Part shown: piece by piece, positions 1 to 6,836 of the stretch
Position numbering within the stretch: the stretch's first letter is position 1
Layout of the letters: each line of letters opens with the position of its first letter
Source: an uncultured Cytophagaceae bacterium
Lineage (GTDB): Bacteria; Bacteroidota; Bacteroidia; Cytophagales; Spirosomataceae
Direction: 5' to 3'
Assembly: GCA_903907915.1 (NCBI GenBank)
Contig: CAIVPV010000121.1
Location: forward strand, 1-36,117
DNA: 36,117 nucleotides
Translations under genes and position numbers: made by a program
The notes under the pieces: generated by a model
Database searches by the model: none
The model's input: the letters and a program-made list of their open reading frames with translations, nothing else
What the model was told of the DNA's origin: nothing

Positions 1-639
1 AGCAAAGGAGGACCGCAACCAATAGAATAGACTCGCATTAGCCAGTAAGTTCGCTAAGAATATATAACCAGCACCGATGCTCGGGAAATACAAATTTTGT
101 AAAAATGTAGGACCCCAATGTTCTTCCTGCATCGGCTTTAATAAGGCCAAAAAGAACAAGTTTAAGCCTATGTTGATGAGTATTGAAACGGTTTTGGCCT
201 TAACGAATAAGGAGATTTTATGCTCTAAACGCAGCCGTGCAAAAGGAATCGCCGTCACCGCATCGATAGCCAAAATCAAAGCCAACCAGCGCATGAATTG
301 TCCTTTCCCTTCATAGCCTAGTTGCGCCATTAAAGGATCGGCATAAACAAATAATCCCAAGGTAAAGATTCCCGAAGTCAGGATGATGGCCGTTAAAATG
401 ATGTTATAATAACGTTCTGGTGCTTCTTTCGCATAACGGAAATAAGCCGTCTCCATCCCGTAGGTATAGATAATATTGGCGATGGCCATATAGCCATAGA
501 GCTTGACGTTTACGCCTAATTCAGCAGGTAAAAAAGCGGCTGTGTGGATGAAAACCAATAAAAAATTCAGTGAACGACCTAGGATCGTACTGAATCCGTA
601 TGAAAGTGTTTCGCCAGCTAATTTTTTAAGAATGGACAT
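1..639 (-). CDS. Polysaccharide/lipopolysaccharide flippase (MOP superfamily), N-terminal part, cut by window edge
   Basis: This reading frame is absent from the ORF track because its end lies outside the window. On the minus strand it runs open for 213 codons from an ATG at 639 (MSILKKLAGETLSYGFSTI...). It shows several hydrophobic segments typical of a Wzx/RfbX-like membrane exporter, such as INIGLNLFFLALL and IGAGYIFLANLLANASLFYW. The N-terminal pattern LKKLAGETLxYGxSTILGRxLNFLL is familiar from Bacteroidota lipopolysaccharide biosynthesis proteins of the oligosaccharidyl-lipid flippase group. By family, it would move undecaprenyl-linked glycans across the inner membrane. It lies 34 nt downstream of the response regulator on the same strand, so it is probably co-transcribed. 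The substrate cannot be told from this part. The plus-strand ORFs at 77-316 and 503-790 are shadows of this gene and of the response regulator. Confidence 0.8.
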   Translation of the reverse strand, partial: MSILKKLAGETLSYGFSTILGRSLNFLLVFIHTAAFLPAELGVNVKLYGYMAIANIIYTYGMETAYFRYAKEAPERYYNIILTAIILTSGIFTLGLFVYADPLMAQLGYEGKGQFMRWLALILAIDAVTAIPFARLRLEHKISLFVKAKTVSILINIGLNLFFLALLKPMQEEHWGPTFLQNLYFPSIGAGYIFLANLLANASLFYWLRSSFA

Positions 640-673
640 GTGTCAATGTTCGGTCAATTCTCAAAGTTACAAT

Positions 674-1426
674 TTATTGCTTTTGATAGCCGATGATTTG
701 GTAAAAATGCTCAGAATAACTTTCGCTAATCGGAATGTGGTTCTCGCCTATTTTAATTTTTTGGCTACGAATCGACTCCATTTTGCTTAAGGAAACGATA
801 AATGACTTGTGCACCCTCACAAAATCTGTCGAGGGCAATTTCTCCTCAATGGACTTCATCGTCATGCGACAAACAACGGGAAATTTTTGGGTTCTTAGGT
901 GGATTTTAATGTAGTCTTTCAAGCCCTCGATGTACAAAATATCTTCCAGCATGATCTTCATTAAGGAATAATCCGCATGTATGAATAGGAACTCTAATTT
1001 AGGGGCTTCAGCTGTTTTCGTTGTTACTTGTTTGCTTTTAAAGTAGTCTACAGCTTTATGACTTGCCTTTAAAAATCGTTCGAAATTGATAGGTTTCAAA
1101 ACGTAATCGATGACATCTAAATTAAATCCATCGAGCGCATATTGTTGGTAAGCTGTTACGAAAATAACCATGGGCTTTTTCGTTAAACTTTCTAAAAACT
1201 GCAAGCCCGTCATGCCAGGCATTTGTATATCAAGGAATAATAAATCGACTGGATTGTTTTCCAAATACTCGACAGCCTCCATTGCATTCCTACAACGTTT
1301 AACGAGTTGGAGGAAGGGGACTTTGGAAATATTATCTTCGACTAAGTCCAAAGCCAAACTCTCATCATCCACCGCCATGCATTTTAAAATGGTGCCCGGA
1401 ATCTCTACTAAATTTTCCTCTGACAT
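674..1426 (-). CDS. LytTR-family response regulator (LytR/AlgR type)
   Basis: This is a two-domain response regulator of 250 residues. The receiver domain (about residues 14-125) has the acidic pair DD20-21, the phospho-acceptor D66 in LLFLDIQMPG, T91 in FVTAY and K111 in VLKPI. A LytTR DNA-binding domain follows (about residues 147-245; EDILYIEGLKDYIKI, FVRVHKSFIV). I prefer the ATG at 1426 over the track start at 1459: it sits 1 nt after the stop of the kinase gene, and the extra 11 residues would overlap the kinase's last codons. With the upstream LytS-like kinase it forms a two-component pair that probably controls envelope or polysaccharide genes, given the flippase downstream. The target genes are inferred only from position. 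Confidence 0.93.
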   Translation of the reverse strand: MSEENLVEIPGTILKCMAVDDESLALDLVEDNISKVPFLQLVKRCRNAMEAVEYLENNPVDLLFLDIQMPGMTGLQFLESLTKKPMVIFVTAYQQYALDGFNLDVIDYVLKPINFERFLKASHKAVDYFKSKQVTTKTAEAPKLEFLFIHADYSLMKIMLEDILYIEGLKDYIKIHLRTQKFPVVCRMTMKSIEEKLPSTDFVRVHKSFIVSLSKMESIRSQKIKIGENHIPISESYSEHFYQIIGYQKQ

Positions 1427-1427
1427 A

Positions 1428-2492
1428 TTAAACGTGTTGAATGGTGAGGGTAATTTCAAAATCCGAATCGGACTCTTTCACAACTAGACTATGATTATTC
1501 GGATAAAGCAATTCTAGGCGGCGTTTCACATTAGCAAGACCGATACCTGAGCTCTCGTCTTTTGGTTCATTAACCGAAGCGCCTTTTTTATTTGCAACGT
1601 GGAAGGTTAATTCTTTCGAGCTGTCCTTCAATTCTATTTCAATCGTCGGATTTTCAATAAAGCCTACGCCGTGTTTGAACGCATTTTCAACGAATGGAAT
1701 CAGTAGCATAGGCTCAATACTGCTCGATTTAGGCCCTATTTCATGTTTGAAATTAATAAGAATATCATCGCCAAAACGAATCTTTTGTAGGTCAATATAA
1801 CTTTCTAAGTAAGTTAACTCTTTACTGATGGGAACGATGGAATCATTCGTTTCATAGATCATATAACGCATTAATTCAGATAGTTTTACCACTACCGGTT
1901 CCACCATTTCGGGTTTTCTCCGGGATAAAGAAACCACGCTATTCAATACGTTAAACATGAAATGCGGGCTGATTTGCGATCGCAAGAAGGACAGTTCTGA
2001 TTTTAAACGCTCGTTTTCTTGTTCGTTTTTCTCCTCATCTTCTTTCATTCGGTCTGAAATCAATCGATAGGAAGTACCGATGGCCGCATAGAACAAAAGC
2101 TGGAAGATCATCCGCATTAATGACCCTCTTCTGGGGCCACCTGAGCCTCCACTTTGGCCATCTGGCTGAATAAAATGAGTATAAGCCCAATGAAATAATT
2201 CTTCATGGAACCAAAGCATCAATGCGATCGTGCTGATAAGTGTCACTAAATAAATGACAACCCCTTTTGCTCGAAGTAATTTAGGGAGCAAAATCTCCGT
2301 ATTGAGGTAAAAGAAGGGGATATTGATGACCGTGAAGCTAGTCATATAGAAAATCCAAAAGTAGGAACGTCGAATGTCTTCCGGATTATTCGAGTTCGAA
2401 TTAGGCCCTAAAAGAATAGGAAGCATAATAAGAAAAGCCCAAAAAAACAGGTGCAATAAAAAGTTCCTTACTGTAAAGGTTTTATTTTTCAT
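1428..2492 (-). CDS. LytS/YpdA-type sensor histidine kinase
   Basis: This is a 354-residue inner-membrane kinase of the His_kinase (PF06580) class. About four hydrophobic segments fill residues 10-145. A coiled linker (EDEEKNEQENERLKSEL) precedes the phospho-acceptor H177 in SQISPHFMFNVLN. The C-terminal ATPase domain carries the N-box around N270 (IPFVENAFKHG) and the G-box SGIGLANVKRRL near residue 316. A glycine-rich stretch (GQSGGSGGPRRG) lies in the loop before the last hydrophobic segment. No extracellular sensor domain is visible, so the signal is probably sensed in or near the membrane, as in other LytS-like kinases. Its stop is 1 nt from the start of the response regulator, its evident partner. 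Confidence 0.94.
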   Translation of the reverse strand: MKNKTFTVRNFLLHLFFWAFLIMLPILLGPNSNSNNPEDIRRSYFWIFYMTSFTVINIPFFYLNTEILLPKLLRAKGVVIYLVTLISTIALMLWFHEELFHWAYTHFIQPDGQSGGSGGPRRGSLMRMIFQLLFYAAIGTSYRLISDRMKEDEEKNEQENERLKSELSFLRSQISPHFMFNVLNSVVSLSRRKPEMVEPVVVKLSELMRYMIYETNDSIVPISKELTYLESYIDLQKIRFGDDILINFKHEIGPKSSSIEPMLLIPFVENAFKHGVGFIENPTIEIELKDSSKELTFHVANKKGASVNEPKDESSGIGLANVKRRLELLYPNNHSLVVKESDSDFEITLTIQHV

Positions 2493-2612
2493 GGGTTTTA
2501 TACTGCTTTTTACATAACAGAGAATTCAAATTAAGAGAATCTTCCTTATATTTCCATTATAATTTCTACCAGTGTCCTGATTGTGCCGATGAAAAGGCCA
2601 AATGATTTTCGG

Positions 2613-2620
2613 TAGATTTG
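2613..2620 (+). promoter_or_regulatory. Candidate -7 box of the DUF1080 operon
   Basis: TAGATTTG matches the Bacteroidota -7 consensus TAnnTTTG exactly and lies 19 nt before the ATG at 2640, which would give a short leader. I see no good TTTG at the ideal -33 spacing, so this is a candidate only. Confidence 0.4.
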
Positions 2621-2639
2621 ACTAAACCTACAATTTGCT

Positions 2640-4430
2640 ATGAAGAAATTGCTCTTTTCGATGCTGTGTTCGATGCCCTTTTTTGGAATGGCGCAGCAAT
2701 CGATTCCATTGACAGACTTGTCTGCCTTCGACCAACCGAGTAAAAATTGGACGATTGAGCAGTCTGTATTCTCGAAATATTCCGATACGCTTTTTCAGGT
2801 AAGTCCGGGGAAAGGTGTCATAGTCAATACGCTCAGAGGCGAAAAATACCATCGGACGGATGATTTGAAGTCTACAATGCAGCATGGCGACATTCGTCTT
2901 TTAGTGGATTTTATGCTTCCTAAAGGCATGAATTCTGGTATTTACTTACAAGGGCGTTACGAGGTTCAACTCTATGACTCTTGGGGTAAGAAGACCGTCA
3001 GATTTGATGATTGTGGCGGTATTTATGAGCGTTGGGATGATGCACGAGGAAAGGGAAAAGAAGGCTATGAGGGGTATGCTCCGCGTCAAAACGCTAGTAA
3101 AGCGCCAGGTTTATGGCAGACTTTAGAAATTGATTTTCAAGCACCTCGCTTTGATGCGAGTGGCCATAAAATAGCGAACGCCATCTTTAAGAAAGTGATT
3201 TTGAATGGCATACTCGTACAGGAAAACATCGAAGTTTCGGGGATGACTCGTGGCGCGATTTTTGACAAAGAAGCACCCTTTGGCCCTATCCTGATTCAAG
3301 GGGATCACGGTCCAGTTGCTTTTAGGAATATTCGATTTGAGACCTATGAGAAACCAACGGCTTCCTTAGGGGAAGTGTCCTACGATTATTATACGGGCAA
3401 ATTCACCGAGCCCATTATTCCCACTACGAAACCCGTTACAACAGGGAAAATACCTGCCTTAACCTACCGAGTAATTCCAGCAAATACTGATTTCTTAATT
3501 CATTATAAAGCTGAATTAACGATTCCGGAAGATGATAATTATGAATTCCAAACGTATTGGACAGGTTCAGGTGAATTGAAAGTGGATGGAGTTGTGTTGA
3601 ATCAAGGAGCTCATTGGTTTAATGAAATGGTGCCTGCTTCCACCTTCTTGAAGGCAGGTAAACATCAATTGGAAATTATTCATATCAAAGATTTCCCTTG
3701 GGGTCCAAAAGCCTTAGGTTTAAATGTAAAGCGAATCGGCTCTCGTTTAGTTTCGATGCATGATAGAACCTCACTTTTAGACCCAGATGCAGTGGGATTA
3801 ATTGAAGTGAAGGCAAATGCAGAACCCGTTTTACAGCGTTCATTTGCTTTCCATTTAGGTAAGAAAAAGATGTACATCATTCAAGTAGGGGATCCTGCTG
3901 GCGTGCATTATACCTATGATTTGAAGCAAGGAGCGATCTTGCAGGTTTGGCGAGGCAAATTCTTAGATGCCACCCAAATGTGGGATAACCGTGGCGAACC
4001 TCAAACCTCAGAACCGCTTGGTTTAACGGTGGTCCAAGATGGAAAATTCCCCTTAGTCTTAGCTCACCAAGCACAGCCAGATTCGACTGATTTAGTATAC
4101 AAAGGATATCGCTTAGAAGCGGGTCGTCCCGTATTTATGTACGAATGGCCAGCGGCGAAATTGAAATTAGAAGATCGTATTCAGCCCGCTGGAAATGGTT
4201 TACGTCGTACACTGACTTTAGTGGGAGCGAGTCCGCAAAAGAATGAGGTGGAGGCAGTTCTAGCAACAGGTTATCATTTATCGATTTTACAAAACGGTCT
4301 TGCTTCACAGCCGGGCAATTTCATAGAATGGAAAGGGGCCGCAGCCGAACTACTTAAAACGGCGTCTGGATCGCAACAAATTCGCGTGCCATTTACGGGG
4401 GCGCAACTAACTTATGACTTGATTTGGTAA
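2640..4430 (+). CDS. Secreted DUF1080 (3-keto-disaccharide hydrolase) protein with PA14-like module
   Basis: This 596-residue exported protein begins with a signal peptide (MKKLLFSMLCSMPFFGMAQ). Residues about 25-235 are a DUF1080 concanavalin-like domain: GDIRLLVDFMLPKGMNSGIYLQGRYEVQ, DDCGGIYERWDD and a closing GPVAFRNIRF strand. The family includes 3-keto-glycoside hydrolases that split sugars oxidised at C3. Residues about 270-370 resemble a PA14 carbohydrate-binding module (FLIHYKAELTIPEDDNYEFQ, GELKVDGV, FLKAGKHQLEI). The last 220 residues form a beta-rich region I do not recognise. The next gene starts 2 nt after this stop and encodes a sugar-dehydrogenase-like cytochrome, so the pair probably oxidises and cleaves a glycoside in the periplasm. 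The substrate is unknown. Confidence 0.85.
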   Translation: MKKLLFSMLCSMPFFGMAQQSIPLTDLSAFDQPSKNWTIEQSVFSKYSDTLFQVSPGKGVIVNTLRGEKYHRTDDLKSTMQHGDIRLLVDFMLPKGMNSGIYLQGRYEVQLYDSWGKKTVRFDDCGGIYERWDDARGKGKEGYEGYAPRQNASKAPGLWQTLEIDFQAPRFDASGHKIANAIFKKVILNGILVQENIEVSGMTRGAIFDKEAPFGPILIQGDHGPVAFRNIRFETYEKPTASLGEVSYDYYTGKFTEPIIPTTKPVTTGKIPALTYRVIPANTDFLIHYKAELTIPEDDNYEFQTYWTGSGELKVDGVVLNQGAHWFNEMVPASTFLKAGKHQLEIIHIKDFPWGPKALGLNVKRIGSRLVSMHDRTSLLDPDAVGLIEVKANAEPVLQRSFAFHLGKKKMYIIQVGDPAGVHYTYDLKQGAILQVWRGKFLDATQMWDNRGEPQTSEPLGLTVVQDGKFPLVLAHQAQPDSTDLVYKGYRLEAGRPVFMYEWPAAKLKLEDRIQPAGNGLRRTLTLVGASPQKNEVEAVLATGYHLSILQNGLASQPGNFIEWKGAAAELLKTASGSQQIRVPFTGAQLTYDLIW

Positions 4431-4432
4431 CG

Positions 4433-6274
4433 ATGAAAAAATATACAGCTTTTGTTCTTTTGTTTACGCTAGCCTTAGGCGCTTTTGCACAAACAAAACC
4501 GACTCCTAAAAAGGAGCAAGATTATTACGAAATTAAAACCCTACCGATTCCTAAAGAGATTTATTTAGAGATAGGAGGTTTAGCACCGATGCCGGATGGC
4601 CGCTTAGCGGTTAGTACGCGAAGAGGGGAGATTTGGATTGTAGAGAATCCGTACCAAAAATCAAGCCATCAGACGTATTACCGTCGTTTTGCTAGCGGTT
4701 TGCACGAGGTATTGGGTCTGGCGTACAAGGATGGCGTTTTTTATTGCTCACAACGGGGGGAATTGACGAAGATTTCGGATACCGATCGCGACGGAGTAGC
4801 AGATTTATATGAGCCGGTCTATCAATTCGATATATCCGGGAATTACCACGAATATACCTATGGCCCAGTTTTCGATAAGAACGGGGATATGTGGGTGAGT
4901 TTGAATTTAGCGTGGGTGGGATTTGGTGAAGGTAAGTTTGCCAAATGGCGCGGCTGGTTCGTTAAAATCTCTCCAGACGGGAAAATGGAGCCTTTTGCAG
5001 GTGGATTACGTTCCCCCGCTGGTTATAGCTTTAACGACGAAGGTGATCTTTTCTACGGTGAAAACCAGGGGGATTGGGTCGGTTCAGGTCGGGTGACTCA
5101 CCTAGCCAAGGGAGATTTTGCTGGGAATCCAGGCGGTCTTAAATGGGCGAAAGAACCTAACAGCCCATTGAAACTTAGCTTAGAAGAGATTCAAGATAAT
5201 GGCTCGCCTATGTTTGAGGCAGCGAAGAAAAATCCGAAGATTAAATTGCCGGCGGTTTGGTTCCCTCATGCGATTATGGGGATTTCGACTTCAGATGTGC
5301 TACAAGACACAACGAAAGGCAAGTTCAGTCCTTTCCCGGGGCAGTATTTCGTGTCAGATCAGGGGCAATCCAAGGTGATGCGTATGGGTTTAGAGAAAAT
5401 CAATGGCGTGTATCAAGGATTTGCGATTAACTACCGCGAAGGCTTTCAGTCGGGTATATTAAGAGAACGTTTTGGTCTAGATGGTAGCATGTTCGTAGGG
5501 ATGACCTCTCGCGGATGGGGTAGCACGGGAAAAGATGATTTCGGTTTACAACGCTTATTTTGGAATGGGATTATGCCTTTTGAGATTGATATGATTAAGG
5601 CAAAATCAGATGGCTTTGAATTTAGCTTTACGCAGCCAGTGGATGTGAATTCGGTGAAGAAAGCGGCATCTTATGCGATTCGTTCATATATCTATAAATA
5701 CCAACACCAATACGGCAGTCCTATTATTGAGTTAAAAGACTTAAAGATCAAAGGGGTTGAGGTTTCTGCCGATCACAAGAAGGTGCGTATCTCGATCGAT
5801 GGAATTCGCCAATTTTTCATCCACGAATTCATCTTGAAGGGTGTTCTGAATGAAAAGGGAGATCCCTTATTACACGAAACGGCTTATTATACCTTGAATC
5901 AGATTCCGGCTGGACCCGCTTTAGTAGCGGCGGCACCTCAGGACGAAATCTTCACGAAGGTAACGCAAATAGGAGTTGTTAAAAACTCGATGGGTTATGA
6001 ATTAGGCATTGCTGGTTTATTGAAGAAGCACACCTGCTCCGCTTGCCACGCGAAAGACACTAAATTAATCGGACCTGCCTTCACGGATATAGCGAAAAGA
6101 AATTATTCGAATGCGCAGATTTTGGCATTGGTATATAAACCTAATCCGCAAAACTGGCCTGACTATGCGACCGAAATGGCACCTATGAGCCACGTTCCTA
6201 AGGCAGACGTCTTGAAGATTGCAGGATGGATTAATAAGCTGCGAGAAACAGAAGGTCTCAAGAACCGTGACTAA
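4433..6274 (+). CDS. Secreted sorbosone-dehydrogenase-like beta-propeller with C-terminal cytochrome c
   Basis: The ORF track begins at a TTG inside the previous gene. The ATG at 4433 is a better start because it gives a normal signal peptide (MKKYTAFVLLFTLALGAFAQ) and lies 2 nt after the upstream stop. The product has 613 residues. The main body resembles the glucose/sorbosone dehydrogenase-type beta-propellers common in Bacteroidota and Planctomycetes (EIGGLAPMPDGRLAVSTRRGEIW, DTDRDGVADLYEPVY, GGLRSPAGYSFNDEGDLFYGENQGDW). Near the C-terminus CSACH (535-539) binds haem c, and a following methionine (TEMAPMSHV) could be the distal ligand. The protein probably passes electrons from an oxidised sugar to the respiratory chain. 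Partnership with the DUF1080 hydrolase upstream is inferred from operon structure. Confidence 0.86.
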   Translation: MKKYTAFVLLFTLALGAFAQTKPTPKKEQDYYEIKTLPIPKEIYLEIGGLAPMPDGRLAVSTRRGEIWIVENPYQKSSHQTYYRRFASGLHEVLGLAYKDGVFYCSQRGELTKISDTDRDGVADLYEPVYQFDISGNYHEYTYGPVFDKNGDMWVSLNLAWVGFGEGKFAKWRGWFVKISPDGKMEPFAGGLRSPAGYSFNDEGDLFYGENQGDWVGSGRVTHLAKGDFAGNPGGLKWAKEPNSPLKLSLEEIQDNGSPMFEAAKKNPKIKLPAVWFPHAIMGISTSDVLQDTTKGKFSPFPGQYFVSDQGQSKVMRMGLEKINGVYQGFAINYREGFQSGILRERFGLDGSMFVGMTSRGWGSTGKDDFGLQRLFWNGIMPFEIDMIKAKSDGFEFSFTQPVDVNSVKKAASYAIRSYIYKYQHQYGSPIIELKDLKIKGVEVSADHKKVRISIDGIRQFFIHEFILKGVLNEKGDPLLHETAYYTLNQIPAGPALVAAAPQDEIFTKVTQIGVVKNSMGYELGIAGLLKKHTCSACHAKDTKLIGPAFTDIAKRNYSNAQILALVYKPNPQNWPDYATEMAPMSHVPKADVLKIAGWINKLRETEGLKNRD

Positions 6275-6279
6275 TAAAA

Positions 6280-6308
6280 AAGGCTCTCTGTTATGAACAG
6301 AGAGCCTT
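6280..6308. terminator. Strong bidirectional intrinsic terminator
   Basis: A perfect inverted repeat (AGGCTCTCTGTT, loop ATG, AACAGAGAGCCT) forms a 13-bp stem counting the flanking A-T pair. It has an A-run on its left side and T-rich sequence on its right, so it can stop both the sugar operon (plus) and the DUF1573 gene (minus). Confidence 0.9.
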
Positions 6309-6327
6309 ATTTATGAAGTGCATCGAA

Positions 6328-6705
6328 TTATTTTTTCGCAGCCACACTACCTTGAATGGCTAAAACAATTTGCGATGCCTCACCATTGTTTATCACAGTA
6401 ACGGTTTTATTGAAGGTTCCTGGACGTCCTGCTGAATTATATGACGCTGTTACTTTACCTGTTTTACCTGGCATAACAGGCTCTCTAGTCCAATCTGGAG
6501 TTGTACAACCACATGAAGGCTGAACGTTAGAAATAACTACGGGTGTTTTTCCAGTATTAGTGAATTCAAAGCTATACGTAGCTATAGTTCCTTCTGTGAT
6601 CGTTCCAAAATCATGTTTTTCTTGCTTGAACTTCAAAGCACCTTGCGCATTCGAAGTAAATGCAAAGCCTAAAATTAGGGCAAATAGGGCGATTATTTTT
6701 TTCAT
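6328..6705 (-). CDS. Secreted DUF1573 domain protein
   Basis: A 125-residue exported protein with a signal peptide ending near residue 20 (FAFTSNAQ). The rest is a single DUF1573 Ig-like domain: FKQEKHDFGTITEG, YSFEFTNTGKTPVVISNVQPSCGCTTP, a PGKTGKV turn and VTVINNG. The CGC motif is characteristic of the family. The family is very common in Bacteroidota, and its biochemical role is not established. It is a single-gene unit between the bidirectional terminator and its own promoter at 6734-6764, divergent from the E1 dehydrogenase operon. Confidence 0.92.
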   Translation of the reverse strand: MKKIIALFALILGFAFTSNAQGALKFKQEKHDFGTITEGTIATYSFEFTNTGKTPVVISNVQPSCGCTTPDWTREPVMPGKTGKVTASYNSAGRPGTFNKTVTVINNGEASQIVLAIQGSVAAKK

Positions 6706-6733
6706 ACTATTTTCATTGGTTTTATATATGGTT

Positions 6734-6764
6734 CAAATCTATAAACAATAAAAGATTTCGCCAA
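6734..6764 (-). promoter_or_regulatory. Candidate promoter of the DUF1573 gene
   Basis: On the minus strand TTG (6764-6762) is followed after 20 nt by TAGATTTG (6741-6734), an exact -7 box. The start codon lies 28 nt further on. This agrees well with the Bacteroidota TTTG-N19-TAnnTTTG promoter. Confidence 0.6.
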
Positions 6765-6783
6765 GTTTCTTGACCGGATTCTG

Positions 6784-6814
6784 TTTGGAGGGCGAGGATT
6801 TTATTGTATTTTTA
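6784..6814 (+). promoter_or_regulatory. Candidate promoter of the E1-nuoIJK operon
   Basis: TTTG (6784-6787), exactly 19 nt, then TATTTTTA (6807-6814), one base away from TAnnTTTG. Transcription would begin near 6820. The ORF-track start (TTG at 6804) therefore falls inside the promoter and cannot be the translation start. Confidence 0.6.
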
Positions 6815-6836
6815 CGTGTTTAATAAGACCCAGCAT

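Noticed and set aside
77-790. Plus-strand ORFs 77-316 and 503-790
   Set aside because: They lie antisense to the flippase and response-regulator frames, which have clear protein signatures. Their own sequences show none.
2493-2639. Promoter for the histidine kinase on the minus strand
   Set aside because: The best match (TTAATTTG) has a mismatch and no -33 partner at the right distance, so I do not report it as a feature.
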